Shown here piece by piece: positions 24,161 to 37,022 of a stretch of 64,000 bases of DNA. The notes beneath the pieces were generated by a model. It was not told the origin of the DNA, made no database searches, and was given only the letters and a program-made list of their open reading frames with translations. The stretch is from NCBI GenBank assembly GCA_024291935.2, contig CM044306.1:1240001-1304000 (forward strand), written 5' to 3'. The translations under genes were made by a program, and so were the position numbers. How positions within the stretch are numbered: position 1 is the first letter of the stretch; every line of letters starts with the position of its first letter. This DNA is from Okapia johnstoni (taxonomy: Eukaryota > Chordata > Mammalia > Artiodactyla > Giraffidae).

Positions 24161-24565
24161 GGCTAACAGATGGTTTCTCTCTTGCCCAGGGTTCAGCATC
24201 ACAATAAAAATGGTCAGAAGCAGATTCAGAGATGCGGCAGAGCCGGTCCCCCCAAGGCTCACTTGGCTGTAGGTTCGTTTCTTTCAGGCTCAACCTTGCT
24301 TCTGTTTTGTCCATTCCAGAGGAGGATGACAAGAGTTTTCTTCCGTGATTTGATGTCCTTGGAACTGTGAGTCTTTTTTCCAAGAGCACCTTTCAAACTT
24401 CTGATCCAGTTTCTTCATGCTAATATTTATGTAGGAAGCTCACTACATTCATTGAACACTTTGGGTTACAAGTGCCAAAAACTCAACCCAACCCAGCTTG
24501 AGGCCAGAAGGGAGTTTACTGGTGCATGTAAACAAAAGCTCCAAAGATGAGTTTGCCTCTGCCTA

Positions 24566-24876
24566 GATCAGTCCATCCTAAAGGAAATCAACCTAAACAT
24601 CCATTGGAAGGAGTGATGCTGAAGCTGAAGTTCCAAAACTTTGGCCACCTGATGCAAAGAGCCAACTCACTGGAAAAGACCCTGATGATGGGAAAGATTG
24701 AGGGCAGAAGGAGATTCAGGTAGCAGAGAATGAGATGGCTGGATGGCATCACTGACTCCATGGACATGAGTTTGAGCAAACTCTGGGAGATGGTGATGGA
24801 CAGGGAGGCCTGGCCTGCTGCCGTCCATTGTTCACACAGAGTCAGACACGACTTAGCAACTAAATAAGAACAACAG
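24566..24876 (+). mobile_element. BovB 3' part
   Basis: ATCAGTCCATCCTAAAGGAA to CAGACACGACTTAGCAACTA, sense and 5' truncated. The reverse-transcriptase tail frame is broken by an in-frame TAG (AGATTCAGGTAGCAGAG). Confidence 0.92.
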
Positions 24877-25740
24877 AGCTGAAACCAGGTCCATTACAAC
24901 GCAATCAGAAATCTTTCTCTCTTGATCTCTCAGGCTCTTACAGTGGAACCTCAGAAAGATGCTGTTCACCAAGTAGCTCAGAGCTGGCTTGGTCTTTAGA
25001 GCCAAAGACCACAGTGAACAGCAGGACTCGCCTGGTAGTTCTCACGAAGTTCTCAGTTTCTCTGGTTTAGATGAAGAGCTCTACTCATCACGAGTGCCCC
25101 ACAGTGGCCATGTGATCAGAGTCTCTCACTGGAAGACGAGGCTTGTAGAGAAGAATGATCGATAGGGCGGGCAAATCATCAAAAGGCAAAACAGAGAAGA
25201 CTGGAGATGCAACGGATGACCTAAGACTTAGAAGCCTTCACAGGGCCTCATCAGGGACACGGGAGGAAAGCAATCTGACACCACTTTGTCAACAGCAGTA
25301 GGGACATACTGGCCAGGCAGTAACAGATGCCTTCTGCTCAGAGGGCAGCCGTAGGACCAAGTTTCTCTGCGGGATGACCGGCGTTGCTATGGAGACCACC
25401 TAACTCTTGAACCGCCCTACTGAAAAAGCCTGGCTGTTGAAATACCATAACTCTAGTTATGATGAGAGGCTCCTGCTCCTTGTGGGCCGTGGCCATGCAG
25501 CTGCTAAGATGTCTGGCATCTCTCCAGCTTCCCTGGGTCCTTTATCAGAAACCGTGCTAACCGTGGCAACCTGGACACGCCCCCATTCCACACAACTTCA
25601 ACGCACCTGTCAGACCCTCCTCCCCACCTACATGTCCAGGTCTTCCCTCAAAAGAAAGTGTGATGTAGACATCTCAGGCACCAGTGAAAAGACTAGCTGG
25701 GACGTGTGTTTTAAGTAAGGAAACAAAAAATCATGCCATA
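24877..25740. other. Intergenic, nothing recognised
   Basis: No supported gene or repeat. Confidence 0.35.
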
Positions 25741-25945
25741 GGGGCCTTCCAGTGGCTGATACTCTGCACTCCAGTTCAGAGGGCCTGGGCTCAGTCCCTG
25801 GTCGGGGAGTGAGATGGCACATGCCACAGCTAAGAGTTGGCATGCTGCAACTATAGACCCCACGTGCTGCAACGAAGATGGGAGATCGTGTGTGTCAAAA
25901 CTAAAACCAGGCACAGTCGGATAAATAAATATTTTTTAAAGCTTG
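25741..25945 (+). mobile_element. CHR-type SINE
   Basis: GGCCTTCCAGTGGCTGATAC, GGTCGGGGAGTGAGATGGCA and a GGATAAATAAATATTTTTTA tail. Confidence 0.8.
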
Positions 25946-25949
25946 CAGT

Positions 25950-26725
25950 TGAAAAAAATCATACCATAGACACCACACGTCCAATTAATCCAACAGCATC
26001 AGAGTTACACCACAAAGAATGACAGTAATTATCCTCTAAAATCTCCACAAAAGACTTAAACAGGACTTCACCACAAAAGGATATCTGAATTGCCAATAAA
26101 CACATAAGGAGATGTTCAGGACTCAGCTTCAATAAGGCAACAACACACCCCTACATGCCCGTCGAAACCGAAAACGCCAAGTGCTGGCAAAGAAGCAGAG
26201 AACTAGAATCTCTTAGACGCTCTGAGCTGGGACGTAACCTGGTCTGGCCACTTTGGAATACTGTCTGATGGAATCTACCTAAGCAGAGCACCCATAGACC
26301 CCTGACCCAGCAATTCCATTCCTGGCGATCTGCCCCAGAGAAACACATTCACCAAACAACGTGAAAAAAAATTAGAAACAATCAAACGCCTATCAGCAGG
26401 AGAATGGGTAAGATCTTCTGTATAGACTCACATTTGATAAATATAGTCATTCAGTGGATAAAGTAGCAACCCACTCCAGTATTCTTGCCTGGAGAATCCC
26501 ATGGACAGAGGAGCCTGGAGGGCTACAGTCTTCGTGGTCCCAGAGTCGGACACGACTGAAGTGACTGAGCACGCACACACAGTAGATATTGTATGTCAGT
26601 GAGCTTGAACAAAGATTAATCAACATCACAGGTAAATCTCACAAACATCCTTTATGACCCATTTATATAATGTTCAGAAAGTTCCATCCACCTGAAGTTT
26701 AAATCAGGCAAAACTAACTTCAGGT
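25950..26725 (+). mobile_element. L1 3' part with partial Bov-tA insertion
   Basis: ACCCAGCAATTCCATTCCTG and TGACCCATTTATATAATGTT are L1 3' sequence. A truncated Bov-tA (CAACCCACTCCAGTATTCTT to GACACGACTGAAGTGACTGA) occupies about 26467-26570. Confidence 0.8.
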
Positions 26726-28525
26726 GTTAGAAGTCAGGGGAGTTATTATCTTTGTCAAGGGGGAGGAATCTGGAAGAGGGTACCAGGCGGACTCCTGGGG
26801 GTCTTGAAACGCCTGTGAAAATCCATCAGGCTGCACCCTGGTTCTCTGTGTGAGCTTCTCTATTCGTCAAACTTCAACGAGGACGCACCTTAAAAAAAGA
26901 AAAAGACCACCTGGTTCACAAATTACACTGAGTGGATCAGTGTTGATGGAATTCATGTGCCTTTGTCTTTTAGAAACAGTTCAGTTCTTTCAAAACCGAT
27001 TCTTTCATTGTGGCATCAGTGTAACTCATCGCGGCAAGCCTTTCTTTCACACTGTACAGACAGCTGTGTCCCCGGGCCCCACGCTGGCCCGCCCTTTGTA
27101 CGGACTCGTCTGTTTATGGGCAAGGCCAGCCCGGCTCAGCACCTGTGTTCTCTTGGAATCTCTAACCCCAACCCAGATGCTCTGGCTCACTTTGCATTTC
27201 ACAGGGAAAAAAACTTTGGTAGACAATGGGGTGAGGCGGAAAGAGCCCAGGACTTGGAGTCAGATCTGTGCAGCGAACGCCTTTCTGCCGCTGTAGGCAG
27301 GTTGCGTCACCTCTCTGAGCCTCTGGGTTCTGATCTGTAGGACGTGGCCGTGGAGGGTGTGAGCAATGAATGGGATGAGGTGCAGAGCAGCCAGCCCCAG
27401 GCCGGGCGCACCGAGCTTCCTCGGCGAATACAAGCTCTTATTCTTGCTTTCGGAGAAGGACCTGAACACATGTCTTTTTCTAGTTTCAATATTAATGGAT
27501 GTTCTATCGCCAAACACATGAAAACCACAGGAAAGCATCCAGAAGAAAACAGAAGTCGCTCAGCGATAACCACTGAGTCGTTCTCCTTTCCTGTCCATAA
27601 ATCCTGGGTCCATGGCTCCAGGTGGGCAAGAAAGAGATGTTGATTTCCTGTAGTTCAGCTCGTTGTGAACCCGACCCCCCACAGGCAGGAATTCACTGCC
27701 ACCCATTCAATCCCCTCCTTCCCCTTGGATTAGCCGCCAAATTCTCACCACGGGTGGAGGAGAGAAGGGGGAGGAACCGGGGGTCGGGCATCTGGTCTGT
27801 AGGTCTTGGCAGCCTTCGACGCGTTTGCTGCCCATCAACAGGCCCTGCGAGGCCCCTAGAGCTGGGGACAGGCCGGTGTGCCACAGGGCGGGCTGAGGGC
27901 CTGTCTCAGGTCCTCTCCACGTGGCATCCCCTCTGGGCTCAAAGGGCTCTGAGCAACGGCCTCAGACGCTCTTGGTTCTCAGAACCTTTGGAGGAGCCTC
28001 CACACAGCCCCAGCAGGGTCGGCCCCAGTGATGAGCCAAGCTCAGCATTTGATCTCAGGAACCCCCAGCCCCTCAGCCTCTCTTCATCTCCCCTGTCCCT
28101 CCATCCCACCCCCTCCTTAACCCCAGAGGACCTTTTTTTCTGGGGTGGAGCGGGGAGGGGGTGTGTGGAGTTTATCCATCCTGCCTCCTTATTTCCGCTC
28201 TGAAGACTTTGTTACTTTCAAGCCCAAACCCTGACATCGCTCCTTTTCCACTGCTTTCTCTTCCAAATCCCCTCCCTGAGGCAACAAGCACCAAAGAGCT
28301 GAACTTTAATTCAGAGACAGTGGGCTGGGAGGAGGCTCAGCAAAGGAAATGCAGGTGCAAAACAGCCCTTGATGTTTAAGAGATACTGTCCACGCACACG
28401 AGCTCGCACGCACTCATGCCTGTGGGATGCAACTTCATGACCTCATTTTTCCACTTAATGGCTCATACGGACCCATCCCTGCACCGTGATGGCATTTTTA
28501 TCAACTGTGCCATTGTTTGGGGAGC
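26726..28525. other. Intergenic with one MIR
   Basis: About 27235-27370 is MIR-like (CCCAGGACTTGGAGTCAGAT, CACCTCTCTGAGCCTCTGGG). Plus frames of 127-193 codons occur but have no splice context or known motif. Confidence 0.45.
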
Positions 28526-28805
28526 AGTCTGGCAGCCCACTCCAGTACTCTTGCCTGGAAAATCCCATGGACGGAGGAGCCTGGTAGGCTGCTGTCCATG
28601 GGGTCGCTGGGAGTCAGACGCGACTGAGTGACTTCACTTTCACTTTTCTCTTTCATGCATTGGAGAAGGAAATGGCAACCCACTCCAGTGTTCTTGCCTG
28701 GAGAATCCCAGGGACGGGGGAGCCTGGTGGGCTGCCATCTATGGGGTCGCACGGGGTCGCACAGAGTCGGACACGACTGAAGCGACTTAGCAGCAGCAGC
28801 AGCAC
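28526..28805 (+). mobile_element. Two truncated Bov-tA copies in tandem
   Basis: CAGCCCACTCCAGTACTCTT starts the first and CAACCCACTCCAGTGTTCTT the second, both sense. They are joined by TCACTTTTCTCTTTCATGCA, as in BOV-A2 dimers. Confidence 0.88.
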
Positions 28806-28946
28806 TTATCTTACAGCTCCCAGTGGTGAGAAACACATGGCACGTCTTCCTTGACTTATTGGTTTACATACCAACAAACTCTTAGTAAGCTGAAAACCTC
28901 TTAAGTCAAAAACACATTGACTACACCTCTCCTACCAAACATCATG

Positions 28947-29152
28947 GCTTCTCAGGTGGATCAATGGTGAAGAATCCGCCTGCCAATGCAGGAGACATGA
29001 GTTTGATACCTGGGTCAGGAAGAGCCCCTGGAAAAGGAAATGGGAACCCACTCTGGTATGCTTGTCTGGAGAACCCAGTGGACAGAGAAGCCTAGCAGGC
29101 TACAGGCCAAGGGGTCACAAAGAGTTGGACAGAACTTAGCAACTAAACAATA
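28947..29152 (+). mobile_element. Bov-tA SINE, diverged
   Basis: GGCTTCTCAGGTGGATCAAT to GTTGGACAGAACTTAGCAAC. Confidence 0.88.
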
Positions 29153-29770
29153 GGCAAACATCATAGCTTAGCCGAGCCCTCCTCAGATGTGCTCAGGACA
29201 CTTCCGTTAGCCTATAGTTGGGCAAAATCATCTAACAACAAGCCTATTTTAGAATAATGCGTTGGATATCTCATGTAATTTATTGAATTAATACTGGACT
29301 GAAAGGAAAGCCAGGGCAATTGTCTAGGTCCAGGATGGCTGTCAGGGTGTCAATTGTTTACCCTCGAGACCCCCTGGCTGCCTGGGAGCCATGGGGGCTG
29401 CCTGTGCCCAGCAGCAAAAGAGAAGATCGGACCACATGTCACTGGGCCGGGAAGAAATTCAAATTCCAGACTCGAAGCAGTTTCTCCTGAATGAGCATCA
29501 CTTCCGCACCATCTTGAAGTTGAGAAATCTTAAGTTAAATCATTGTAAGCAGGCAACTGTTTGACTGGCCACATGTTCATGACTGTATGTAACGTTGCCA
29601 CACACGCCCCATAGGCATGCCACTCTCAGCTGTGGGTTCCAAGACAAGGGTCATCACCTCTCTAAGCCTTAGCATCTTGATTCATAAAACATTAGCACTA
29701 CCTCACAGAATGCTCAGAAGAATCAAATAAGAGAGTACATTAAAGATGTAATGTTTGTGTATGTGTGTGT
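29153..29770. other. Intergenic, nothing recognised
   Basis: Unassigned sequence ending in a short TG run; a MIR-like tail (CCTCTCTAAGCCTTAGCATC) is possible near 29660. Confidence 0.35.
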
Positions 29771-29915
29771 GTATAAGACTCTGCAACCCCATGGACTGCA
29801 TCCCACCGAGCTCTTTGGTCCATGAGGTTCTCCAGGCAAAGATACTGGAGTGGGTTGCCATTTCCTCCTCCAGGGGATCTTCCCAACCCAGGGATCTAAC
29901 CTGGGAGTCCAGGAG
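29771..29915 (-). mobile_element. Bov-tA SINE, partial
   Basis: AAGACTCTGCAACCCCATGG to CCAACCCAGGGATCTAACCT. Confidence 0.88.
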
Positions 29916-31384
29916 TGGCCAGAGGGGTGGGCAGGCTAAAGGTAACTGAGATGAAGTTCGGAATGAGGCCAAGGTGAAAAACGGACATTGTGATCTCATT
30001 CAAGTACATTGCGTAACAAGGATACTCAATAGGTGAGCAGACCACCTGATGCTTGCATAGTAGGAAAAATAATAATAACACATCTAGCACTGCCTTTGGG
30101 CGGATCAGCCAATGTCTTCTCTCTCTCTCTCTCCCTCTCCTTGATGACTGAAGCACCCACTCTGTGCGGCCTTCTGCTCAATCCACACTGGTAATAGTGA
30201 CAAGACTTTGATGTGCTCCTCATTCAACAGAATGTTGTTTAGTTCAAAGTGAAGAACAGAGGCAATTCTTTGCTTTTAAATTATTAGCTCCCTAAGTCTT
30301 CTGTAATGATATAGTTTGACTGAAGTGTGCAGTTTATTAACTACATAAAGACGACATTATCAGAGCCTAGAAAGGCCACTGCGAGTTCTGCCTTTCAGCC
30401 TAGCAGCAGGGGCTCTGGATGCTTTGATCTCAATCAATGCTAAATGTCTTTGTGAGATAGAGCGCGAGCTGAAATTATCTTTGGCATGGAGGCAGCATCA
30501 ATTATTCAAGTCCTTTTCCTTATGAATTAAAGTGTTCTCCGACTTCCGACCCCACTTGTGGGTTGGGGGCTTTTTTCTTTTATTGTTGTTTTTCTAATCA
30601 GGAAAGGCCTTTGGAATAAACCTCCAAGTGCTGGCTGATCATACTCCAGCTGACCTTTGAAAATTCACGTCTCCTCCTCCTCCTCCTTCCTAATTGCTCT
30701 CCCCACCCTCACTTGGAGCCCTGGTCCTCTCGGAGCTGACCCGAGGGACTGCAGAGAGAAGGGGGGGCATTGTTTCCATCTGGCGTCATGCCAGAGTGGT
30801 CAGCAGAGGCCAGTGCAGTATCCCCTTGACAAGAAGTGTTGGTTTGAAATCAGATGAAATGGAGGCGTCCCCAGGCTGTGAGAAGCCACCCGGCTGACCT
30901 CAGCAGCTCACTGTGCCTCTCAAGGAAGAGGTCAGCTATCAAACTGCCTTTCTGATCAAGATCAGCTCTTCTGAGAACGCCCACCCTCTGCGATGGCAGT
31001 TTTTCCATCTGCAGGCTGAGACCCACGAGTGGGTCATCAAGTCAATGCAGCGGATCAGGTCCACCAGAGTCACAGAGAAAAGAAAAAAGACCAGAATGCA
31101 TTTGATGTTTTAGGGTAAGTACTCTCTGAGACCCTGTTTCAGATCTGAGTGCCCTAGGTCACCATATATCATCAACGCCGCCCCTCCGTCACCAGATAAA
31201 GCCTGAGACATTGGAGGTCACTTATTTGGGGGTGATTCCAGAATGTTCCGTGAGGCCGTGGGGTAAATGAGATAAGAAGCGAGAAAACCACTGAGCTGTA
31301 TGTTGCTGACAGAGCTGCTGGGCTCCTGGGGCTGATCCCCCTGGGGAGGTTCTGAGTTGTCCCACCTAAAATGAGGGAAGCTGT
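29916..31384. other. Single-copy intergenic block, possible conserved noncoding element
   Basis: No interspersed repeat is recognised over about 1.4 kb, which is unusual here. The A/T-rich part at 30240-30620 has several TAAT and TTAT homeodomain-like cores and no open frame. Confidence 0.45.
30115..30142 (+). repeat. (CT)n run
   Basis: CTTCTCTCTCTCTCTCTCC-type pyrimidine tract in otherwise unassigned sequence. Confidence 0.75.
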
Positions 31385-31565
31385 TTGCAATTTATTTATT
31401 TTTAATTGGAGGATAATTACTTTAAAATATTGTGCTGGTTTCTGCCCCACATCCACATTAATCAGCCATCGGTACGCATGTCTTCTCCCGCTTGAACCCC
31501 CCTCTGTCCCCATCCGCCCTCTAGGCTGTCACAGAGCACCAGGCTGAGCTCCCTGAACTATACAG
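31385..31565 (-). mobile_element. Ruminant L1 3' end, antisense
   Basis: TTTATTTTTAATTGGAGGAT to GCTGAGCTCCCTGAACTATA. Confidence 0.7.
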
Positions 31566-31729
31566 AAGCTTTCCCGAAATGAGGGAACTTTCAACCAGTC
31601 TACAAACCCCAGCGGGATCACTGAGCACCCACTGAATTCTCAGTGTGGCACTTGGTACTGTGGGCAGTCACGGATGACCTGATGTGTAGACAGAGCCAAG
31701 CAAAACACACCAGCTGGAAAGCATCCTGC

Positions 31730-31945
31730 GCATGTGCTGAGTCACTCAGTTGTGTCCGACTCTGCAACCCTGTGGACTGTAGCCACCAGGCTCCTCCGTC
31801 CGTGGGATTCTCCAGGCCAGAATACTGGAGGGGGCTGCCAGGCCCTCCTCCAGGGGCTCTTCCCGACCCAGGGAATGAACCCGTGTCTCTTACGTCTCTT
31901 GCATGCAGCTGGGTTCTTTACCACTAATGTCACCTGGAAGCCCTG
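31730..31945 (-). mobile_element. Bov-tA SINE
   Basis: GAGTCACTCAGTTGTGTCCG to TTCTTTACCACTAATGTCAC. Confidence 0.92.
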
Positions 31946-32809
31946 GAAGGCATCAGGCAGCCAGTGAAAGACCAAGTCAGGACGTAGGACCTGCCCTGTG
32001 TGGTGGTTAGGGTCGCAGTACTCAAGTATTTGGTCGTTATTCTAAATCTTTTCTAAATTCTAAACTTCATTTTAAATGTTTCTGTGAAGATAGCTGAATA
32101 GTAGATAACATATAAGTGAGTGGTGTTTTTTAAAAATATACTTTTACATTGTAAGAACACAGTAGGTGAAACTGGGCTCACATACTCTGCTGAAGGCACA
32201 TTCCTGGAAGTCAGGTGACCAACAGGTATGAAAAACATTCAGATTTTCCTCTCATTTGGCAAGCAATACTTCTAGGAATTTTTTTGTGGTAAGAAACACC
32301 TGTAAAAGTGAGAAATTAGAAATATCCCAAATATCCAACAAAGTGGGATTAGTTCAATGAATGTGCTATGTCCTTACAATTGAACACAATTTGATTATTT
32401 TAAATTATGTTGAGATGAATATTGTTGAGAACAATATTTATTGTTTATGACAAATTAAGTGAAAAAAGCAAGTATTAAACTGGGTGAAAGGTATATAGGA
32501 ATTCCCTATACTACTTTCTAACATTTCTGTAAATCTAAAACTCTTTTCAAATGTAGAAGTTTGTCTAAATATCTTAAAAAGTAGATATTTACAGTACTGT
32601 CTTATTTGAATTTGATATACACTTATGAAAACATATTTGACGGTGATCACAGTGGGTATCCTTTATGGTAAGATTGGGGGCTTTTATTTTCTTTTTACTT
32701 AACTGTATTTTCCATGTTTTCTACAATGAACATGTAGTACTTTTGTAGTGCTTTCATTTTTTAAAACATTTTGTTTTTTTAAACATTTTTTAAAGACTTC
32801 TTAAAATAT
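31946..32809. other. AT-rich intergenic, probably old LINE debris
   Basis: GGAATTTTTTTGTGGTAAGA and TACAATTGAACACAATTTGA are compatible with decayed L1/L2, but no clear family call is possible. Confidence 0.4.
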
Positions 32810-32990
32810 GGACCACTTTTAAATCTTGTTATTGAATTTGTTACATTATTGCCTCCACTTCATGTTTCAGTTTTTTGGCTTCGAGGCATGTGGGATCTTA
32901 ACACCCTGACCAGGAGTCAAACCTGCACCCCTACATTGGAAGACAAAGCCTTAACCACTGGACCACCAGGGAAGTCCCCGTACCACTTTT
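32810..32990 (-). mobile_element. CHR SINE with near-perfect target duplication
   Basis: GGACCACTTTTAA before and GTACCACTTTTAA after flank an antisense CHR ending CTGGACCACCAGGGAAGTCC. Confidence 0.88.
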
Positions 32991-33843
32991 AATAAGAAAG
33001 ATAAATAAAATTTATCTTAAATTTCTCTTAAGTGTTCCTTAAAGGGAGTTTATCAAAGAGGGAAAGAAAACAGACTAATGGATAAAGGAAAGTAGTAACG
33101 AGCTAGTTTAACATTTTACTCTAGTCTTTATTCCAGTTCTAAAATAATATATTCTTAACACTCAGAAACTAAACATTGCTAAAGTGTATAAAAGGTGTAA
33201 TCATCACACGTAAGCTTGCTTCTCAGAAATGATCACTGGGTAGTGGACCCCGGCGCTCCAGCAAGACCCCGCGGATCCCTGCGACTATTTCTGCAGCTCC
33301 TCTTCTGGGCTGAGTGTGGCTTGCTCCTAACCACCAGCTCCTGTGATGCCCTTCAAGGGCCCCTCTCAGGTCCTGGAGCTGCTTTGCCCAAATGTGTGGA
33401 AAGGGAGAGGCAGGAGGGCAGACTGTACATGAAGGGGTAGAAAACGTGCCGAGGCATAATATACACGCCAGATTCATGCCAGACTCCCCTGCGGGCAGAG
33501 ACTGGAGATGCTCTTCCGAGTCCCGAGATCACATTCTGGTGTGGCTTCTTCCATTTCCCTGCCCAGCTTCCCCATCCCTGACCAGGCCCTCCTGGAAGCG
33601 CTCCCATCAGATAATCACCTGCAGACGCGTCTTCATCTCACGGTCTGCTTTTAGGAAACACATCGGTGTTGTTGCTGTTGACGCTCCAGCTCATCTCCTT
33701 TCCTTTTCCCTCTGTTCACACAGCGTCTGGCTCAGACACGCTGTGATTTTATGGAAGACGCGGCTCTGATTTCCCCAGAGCCAGCGCTGAGACAGCCTCT
33801 ATTGGTCACATGATTCAAGGCATCCAGGGGATTAAAAGAATGA
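32991..33843. other. Intergenic, nothing recognised
   Basis: No gene, RNA or known repeat supported. Confidence 0.35.
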
Positions 33844-33942
33844 ATTTGAGCAAACCCTGGGAGATAGTGAAGGACAGGGAAGCCTGGCATGCTGCTATCC
33901 ATGGGGTCAGAGTCACGCACGACTGAGCAACAGCAATAACCC
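33844..33942 (+). mobile_element. BovB 3' tip
   Basis: AATTTGAGCAAACCCTGGGA to CACGCACGACTGAGCAACAG, the last ~100 bases of BovB. Confidence 0.85.
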
Positions 33943-34164
33943 ATCACACAGCATGGGTCAGGCGGGGGAAGAGAAAGGTGAAAGAAAAAGTTGTCTGAGG
34001 ACTAAGCATTTTTTTCTATGTACTATAGAGAAGTAACAATACCAGGGAATTTCAACTATGTCTTGGGAAAAAGAAGAAAGGGTTGAAAGTCACCAGAAAT
34101 GCGACTTTTGAGGCTAGATATATAGAGTCAGCCTCCAGGGAGAAAGGACCAAAGGACACGTTGG

Positions 34165-34355
34165 CTTTTTGTTGTACTTTTATTCTTAACTGGAGAGTAA
34201 TCACTTTCCAGTCCTTGATGGTTTCTGCACACATCCCCATGAATCACCCACAGGCACACACGTGTCCCCCTCCTGAGCCTCCTCCCACCTCCCTCCCCAC
34301 CCCACCCTGGAGGTCGTCACAGAGCCCCGGCTGTGGGTTCCTGGGTCAGACAGCA
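34165..34355 (-). mobile_element. Ruminant L1 3' end, antisense
   Basis: TTTATTCTTAACTGGAGAGT, ATCACCCACAGGCACACACG. Confidence 0.65.
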
Positions 34356-35334
34356 AATTCCCACCGGCTTCTACTTTACATGTGCTAACGTGTATGCTTC
34401 AAGCTACTGTCTCAGGTCACCCCACCGTCTTTCTCCCCCATCGTCGCACACACAGACACATAAGCGGTGAGGCTGAGGCATTTGCCCTCGAAAACCCTGG
34501 CGGCCTCAGCTTACGGCCGCCCGGCCGCCAGCGCGCACCGTGGTCTCCAGTCGCCCGTCCGCGCTCCTCGGGCCCCTCCTCACTCGCTCCCCCCGGGTTC
34601 TGCTCCTGACTCTCCCTCCCGGCTCCCTCCGCCCTGCCTGTCAGTCTGCTCTGGAACAGCAGGCCTTTGACGCCCGTGTGGTGTCCCAGAGGCCCACGAA
34701 GGCTACCGGCCCTTCCCGGCTCCTCTGCTGGGCCCACTGGGAACGTTCAGACTCAGCGTCCTGCACTGTCTCCCGCACCCGCCGCCTCCCCTTGGTCTCC
34801 CGGCCGATCGGAGGGCAGCTCCGCTCTCTGATGCACCACCGTCGCCCCCACCCTCTCCTGGCCGCTTTCCAAGTGTCCAGGCCTGGCTGTTCTGTCCCTT
34901 CTAACCCCTTGCTGTCACCCTCTTGCAGTCCCCTTGCCTCTTGAGCCCTAGGTCTCACAAGCTCGCTGCGGCTCCATCATCCAAACTCTGCCCCCAGACG
35001 TATTCCTCCGAAGTGTGACTCTGACCAGACGCGCTCAGCCTCTATGACCCCCTGCCACCCATCGAGTTAAGCCCGTCCTCCTGAGCGCAGCTCTGGGGTC
35101 AACCTCAGCCGCAGCATCACCTCCCACCGGCCCTTGGTGGTTCTCAGATGCTACCCCCACTATCCTCTGGCCACCCGTTTGTCCTTGTGGTCCTTCCAAC
35201 TGGAACGCGCTCCTTATCCTCCCATAAACAGAGGCTCAACCTAAACTCACCTATGAAAGCCCCGATGGCACCGGTGGGGTGACTCTCCCTTCTCTGAAGT
35301 CTCCAGGCAATTGATCACATGATGTTCTGCATCA
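34356..35334. other. GC-rich intergenic; possible L2 tail
   Basis: CpG clusters at 34.50-34.62 kb. CTTCCAACTGGAACGCGCTC near 35190 resembles an L2 LINE end. The overlapping frames of 100-134 codons on both strands are mutually exclusive and unmotivated. Confidence 0.4.
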
Positions 35335-35535
35335 TTTTAAAAAATCTTTCTTGGAGTAGAGTTGCTTTACAATGTCGTGTTTGTTTCTGCTGTACAGCAA
35401 AGTGCATCGGCCGTACACTCGTCCTCTCTTTTCTTGGATTTCCTTCCCACTGGGTCACCACAGTGTTGAGGTGACTCCGCTGTGCTCCACAGCAGGCTCT
35501 CACTAGCTGTCTGATTTATACACAGTAGTATGCAC
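35335..35535 (-). mobile_element. Ruminant L1 3' end, antisense
   Basis: CTTGGAGTAGAGTTGCTTTA, TTTCTGCTGTACAGCAAAGT. Confidence 0.72.
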
Positions 35536-35563
35536 CGTTTTAATGCAGGTTTAGTGCCCTGGG

Positions 35564-35766
35564 CCTTCCCTGGTGGCTCAGACCGTAAAGAATCTGCCGG
35601 CAATGCAGGAGACCCAGGTTCGATCCCTGGGTCAGGAAGATCCCCTGGAAAAGGGAATGGCAATCCACTCCAGTATCTTGTCTGGGAAACCCCATGGACA
35701 GAAGAGCCTGGCGGGCTGCAGTCCCTGGGGTTGCACAGAGTCAGACACGACTGAGCGACTCACACT
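35564..35766 (+). mobile_element. Bov-tA SINE
   Basis: GCCTTCCCTGGTGGCTCAGA to CAGACACGACTGAGCGACTC. Confidence 0.94.
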
Positions 35767-36814
35767 CCCACTGTTTTTATTGCCCTGACTACCCAGTAAG
35801 TCCTTAAGGGTTTAAGCCACGTGATTCATTTTTGCATCTTCCAGCGCCAACCACACAGTAAGTCCTCGTGATGGCTGATCAACGAACCCTTAAATTACTC
35901 AGGTTGTTAGGACTAGCTGAGCCAGGCCACATCTGGAGATGAACCATGCTCTTCCTTGGCTCTGCCGCTAAACACACACAAACCTTCTCATCGGCGCTTC
36001 CCTCTCAAGCCGAGCAGCGCAGATGCGTCCCTCGTTACAGAACGTTAACTGCTCTCTCTTCAGACCCAAATCTCTTGCCCGGAGGGTTTCAAGCCAACTC
36101 CCCCCGACCAGAATCTTAGTCTCTGGGCTTAGCCGACTTCTGAGAGCCTCATTCTTTGTCTTCCCGTTCCCAGCTGTCCACTGCTGGGACAATCCCCAGG
36201 CGCAGGAGCAAAGCCAAAGCTTGACCCCAAGACAGTGTCCCCTTGGAGCCAGCTCAAGAGCAAAAGAAACCCTGCCTTCCCCGAGATGAAAGCTCCCTGC
36301 AGCCGGATCACCCGTGGCCTAATGCCACACTGCCATGGCAACATGAATTTTAAGCAGTCATCAGCAGAACCTGCCTCTCCGATTTCAGCAACCCTGGAGC
36401 CAGCCTCTCCTGGGTGGGTCTTTCCACCACGAGGGTCCCAGGTGCAGCTGAGGGACCTGAACCATTTTCTGCGGTCGGGACGGCCCAACCTGGTAGCTGA
36501 CATGCTGAGATCTGGTAAGTGTGATGCTTGGATCACACGCACGTCTCCAGACAGACTTCATTGCCGGGGAGGACGTGGGGGCACCACGAACACCCAGAGA
36601 AGGAGGGAAACAGCTCCTCGCTTCTCTGTTCTCCAGGAACCTGGACCTTTCTGTCTTCTGCGTCCATGCAAAGATGCCAAGAACCCTGACACCACTGACT
36701 CCCCTGTGCATCACCCTCCGTCCAGGTGCCTCTGCCTGGCCCAGCCTCCAGCCTCACCTGCTTGATGGGGGAGCTGACGAACCACCCAGGCTGAGCAGGG
36801 AAAGATGCGTGTGT
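35767..36814. other. Intergenic, nothing recognised
   Basis: Several open frames up to 176 codons overlap on both strands; none has splice signals or a known domain. No repeat was assigned. Confidence 0.35.
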
Positions 36815-37022
36815 GCGCGCTCAGTCGTGTCTGACTCTCTGCGACCCCTGGGCTGTAGCCCGCCAGGCTCCTCCATGCATGGGATTCTCCAGGCCAGAAT
36901 ACTGGAGTGGGTTGCCATTTCCTCCTCCAGGGGATCTTCCCAACCCAGGGATCAAACCTGCGTCTCTCACCTCTCCTGAGTTGGCAGGTGGGTTCTTGAT
37001 CACCAGTGCCACCTGGGCAGCC
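36815..37022 (-). mobile_element. Bov-tA SINE
   Basis: GCGCTCAGTCGTGTCTGACT to TTCTTGATCACCAGTGCCAC. Confidence 0.92.

Noticed and set aside
35573..35788. Many 60-90-codon frames containing LPAMQETQVRSLGQEDPLE-like peptides
   Set aside because: Translations of Bov-tA SINEs, which recur in every copy; not genes.
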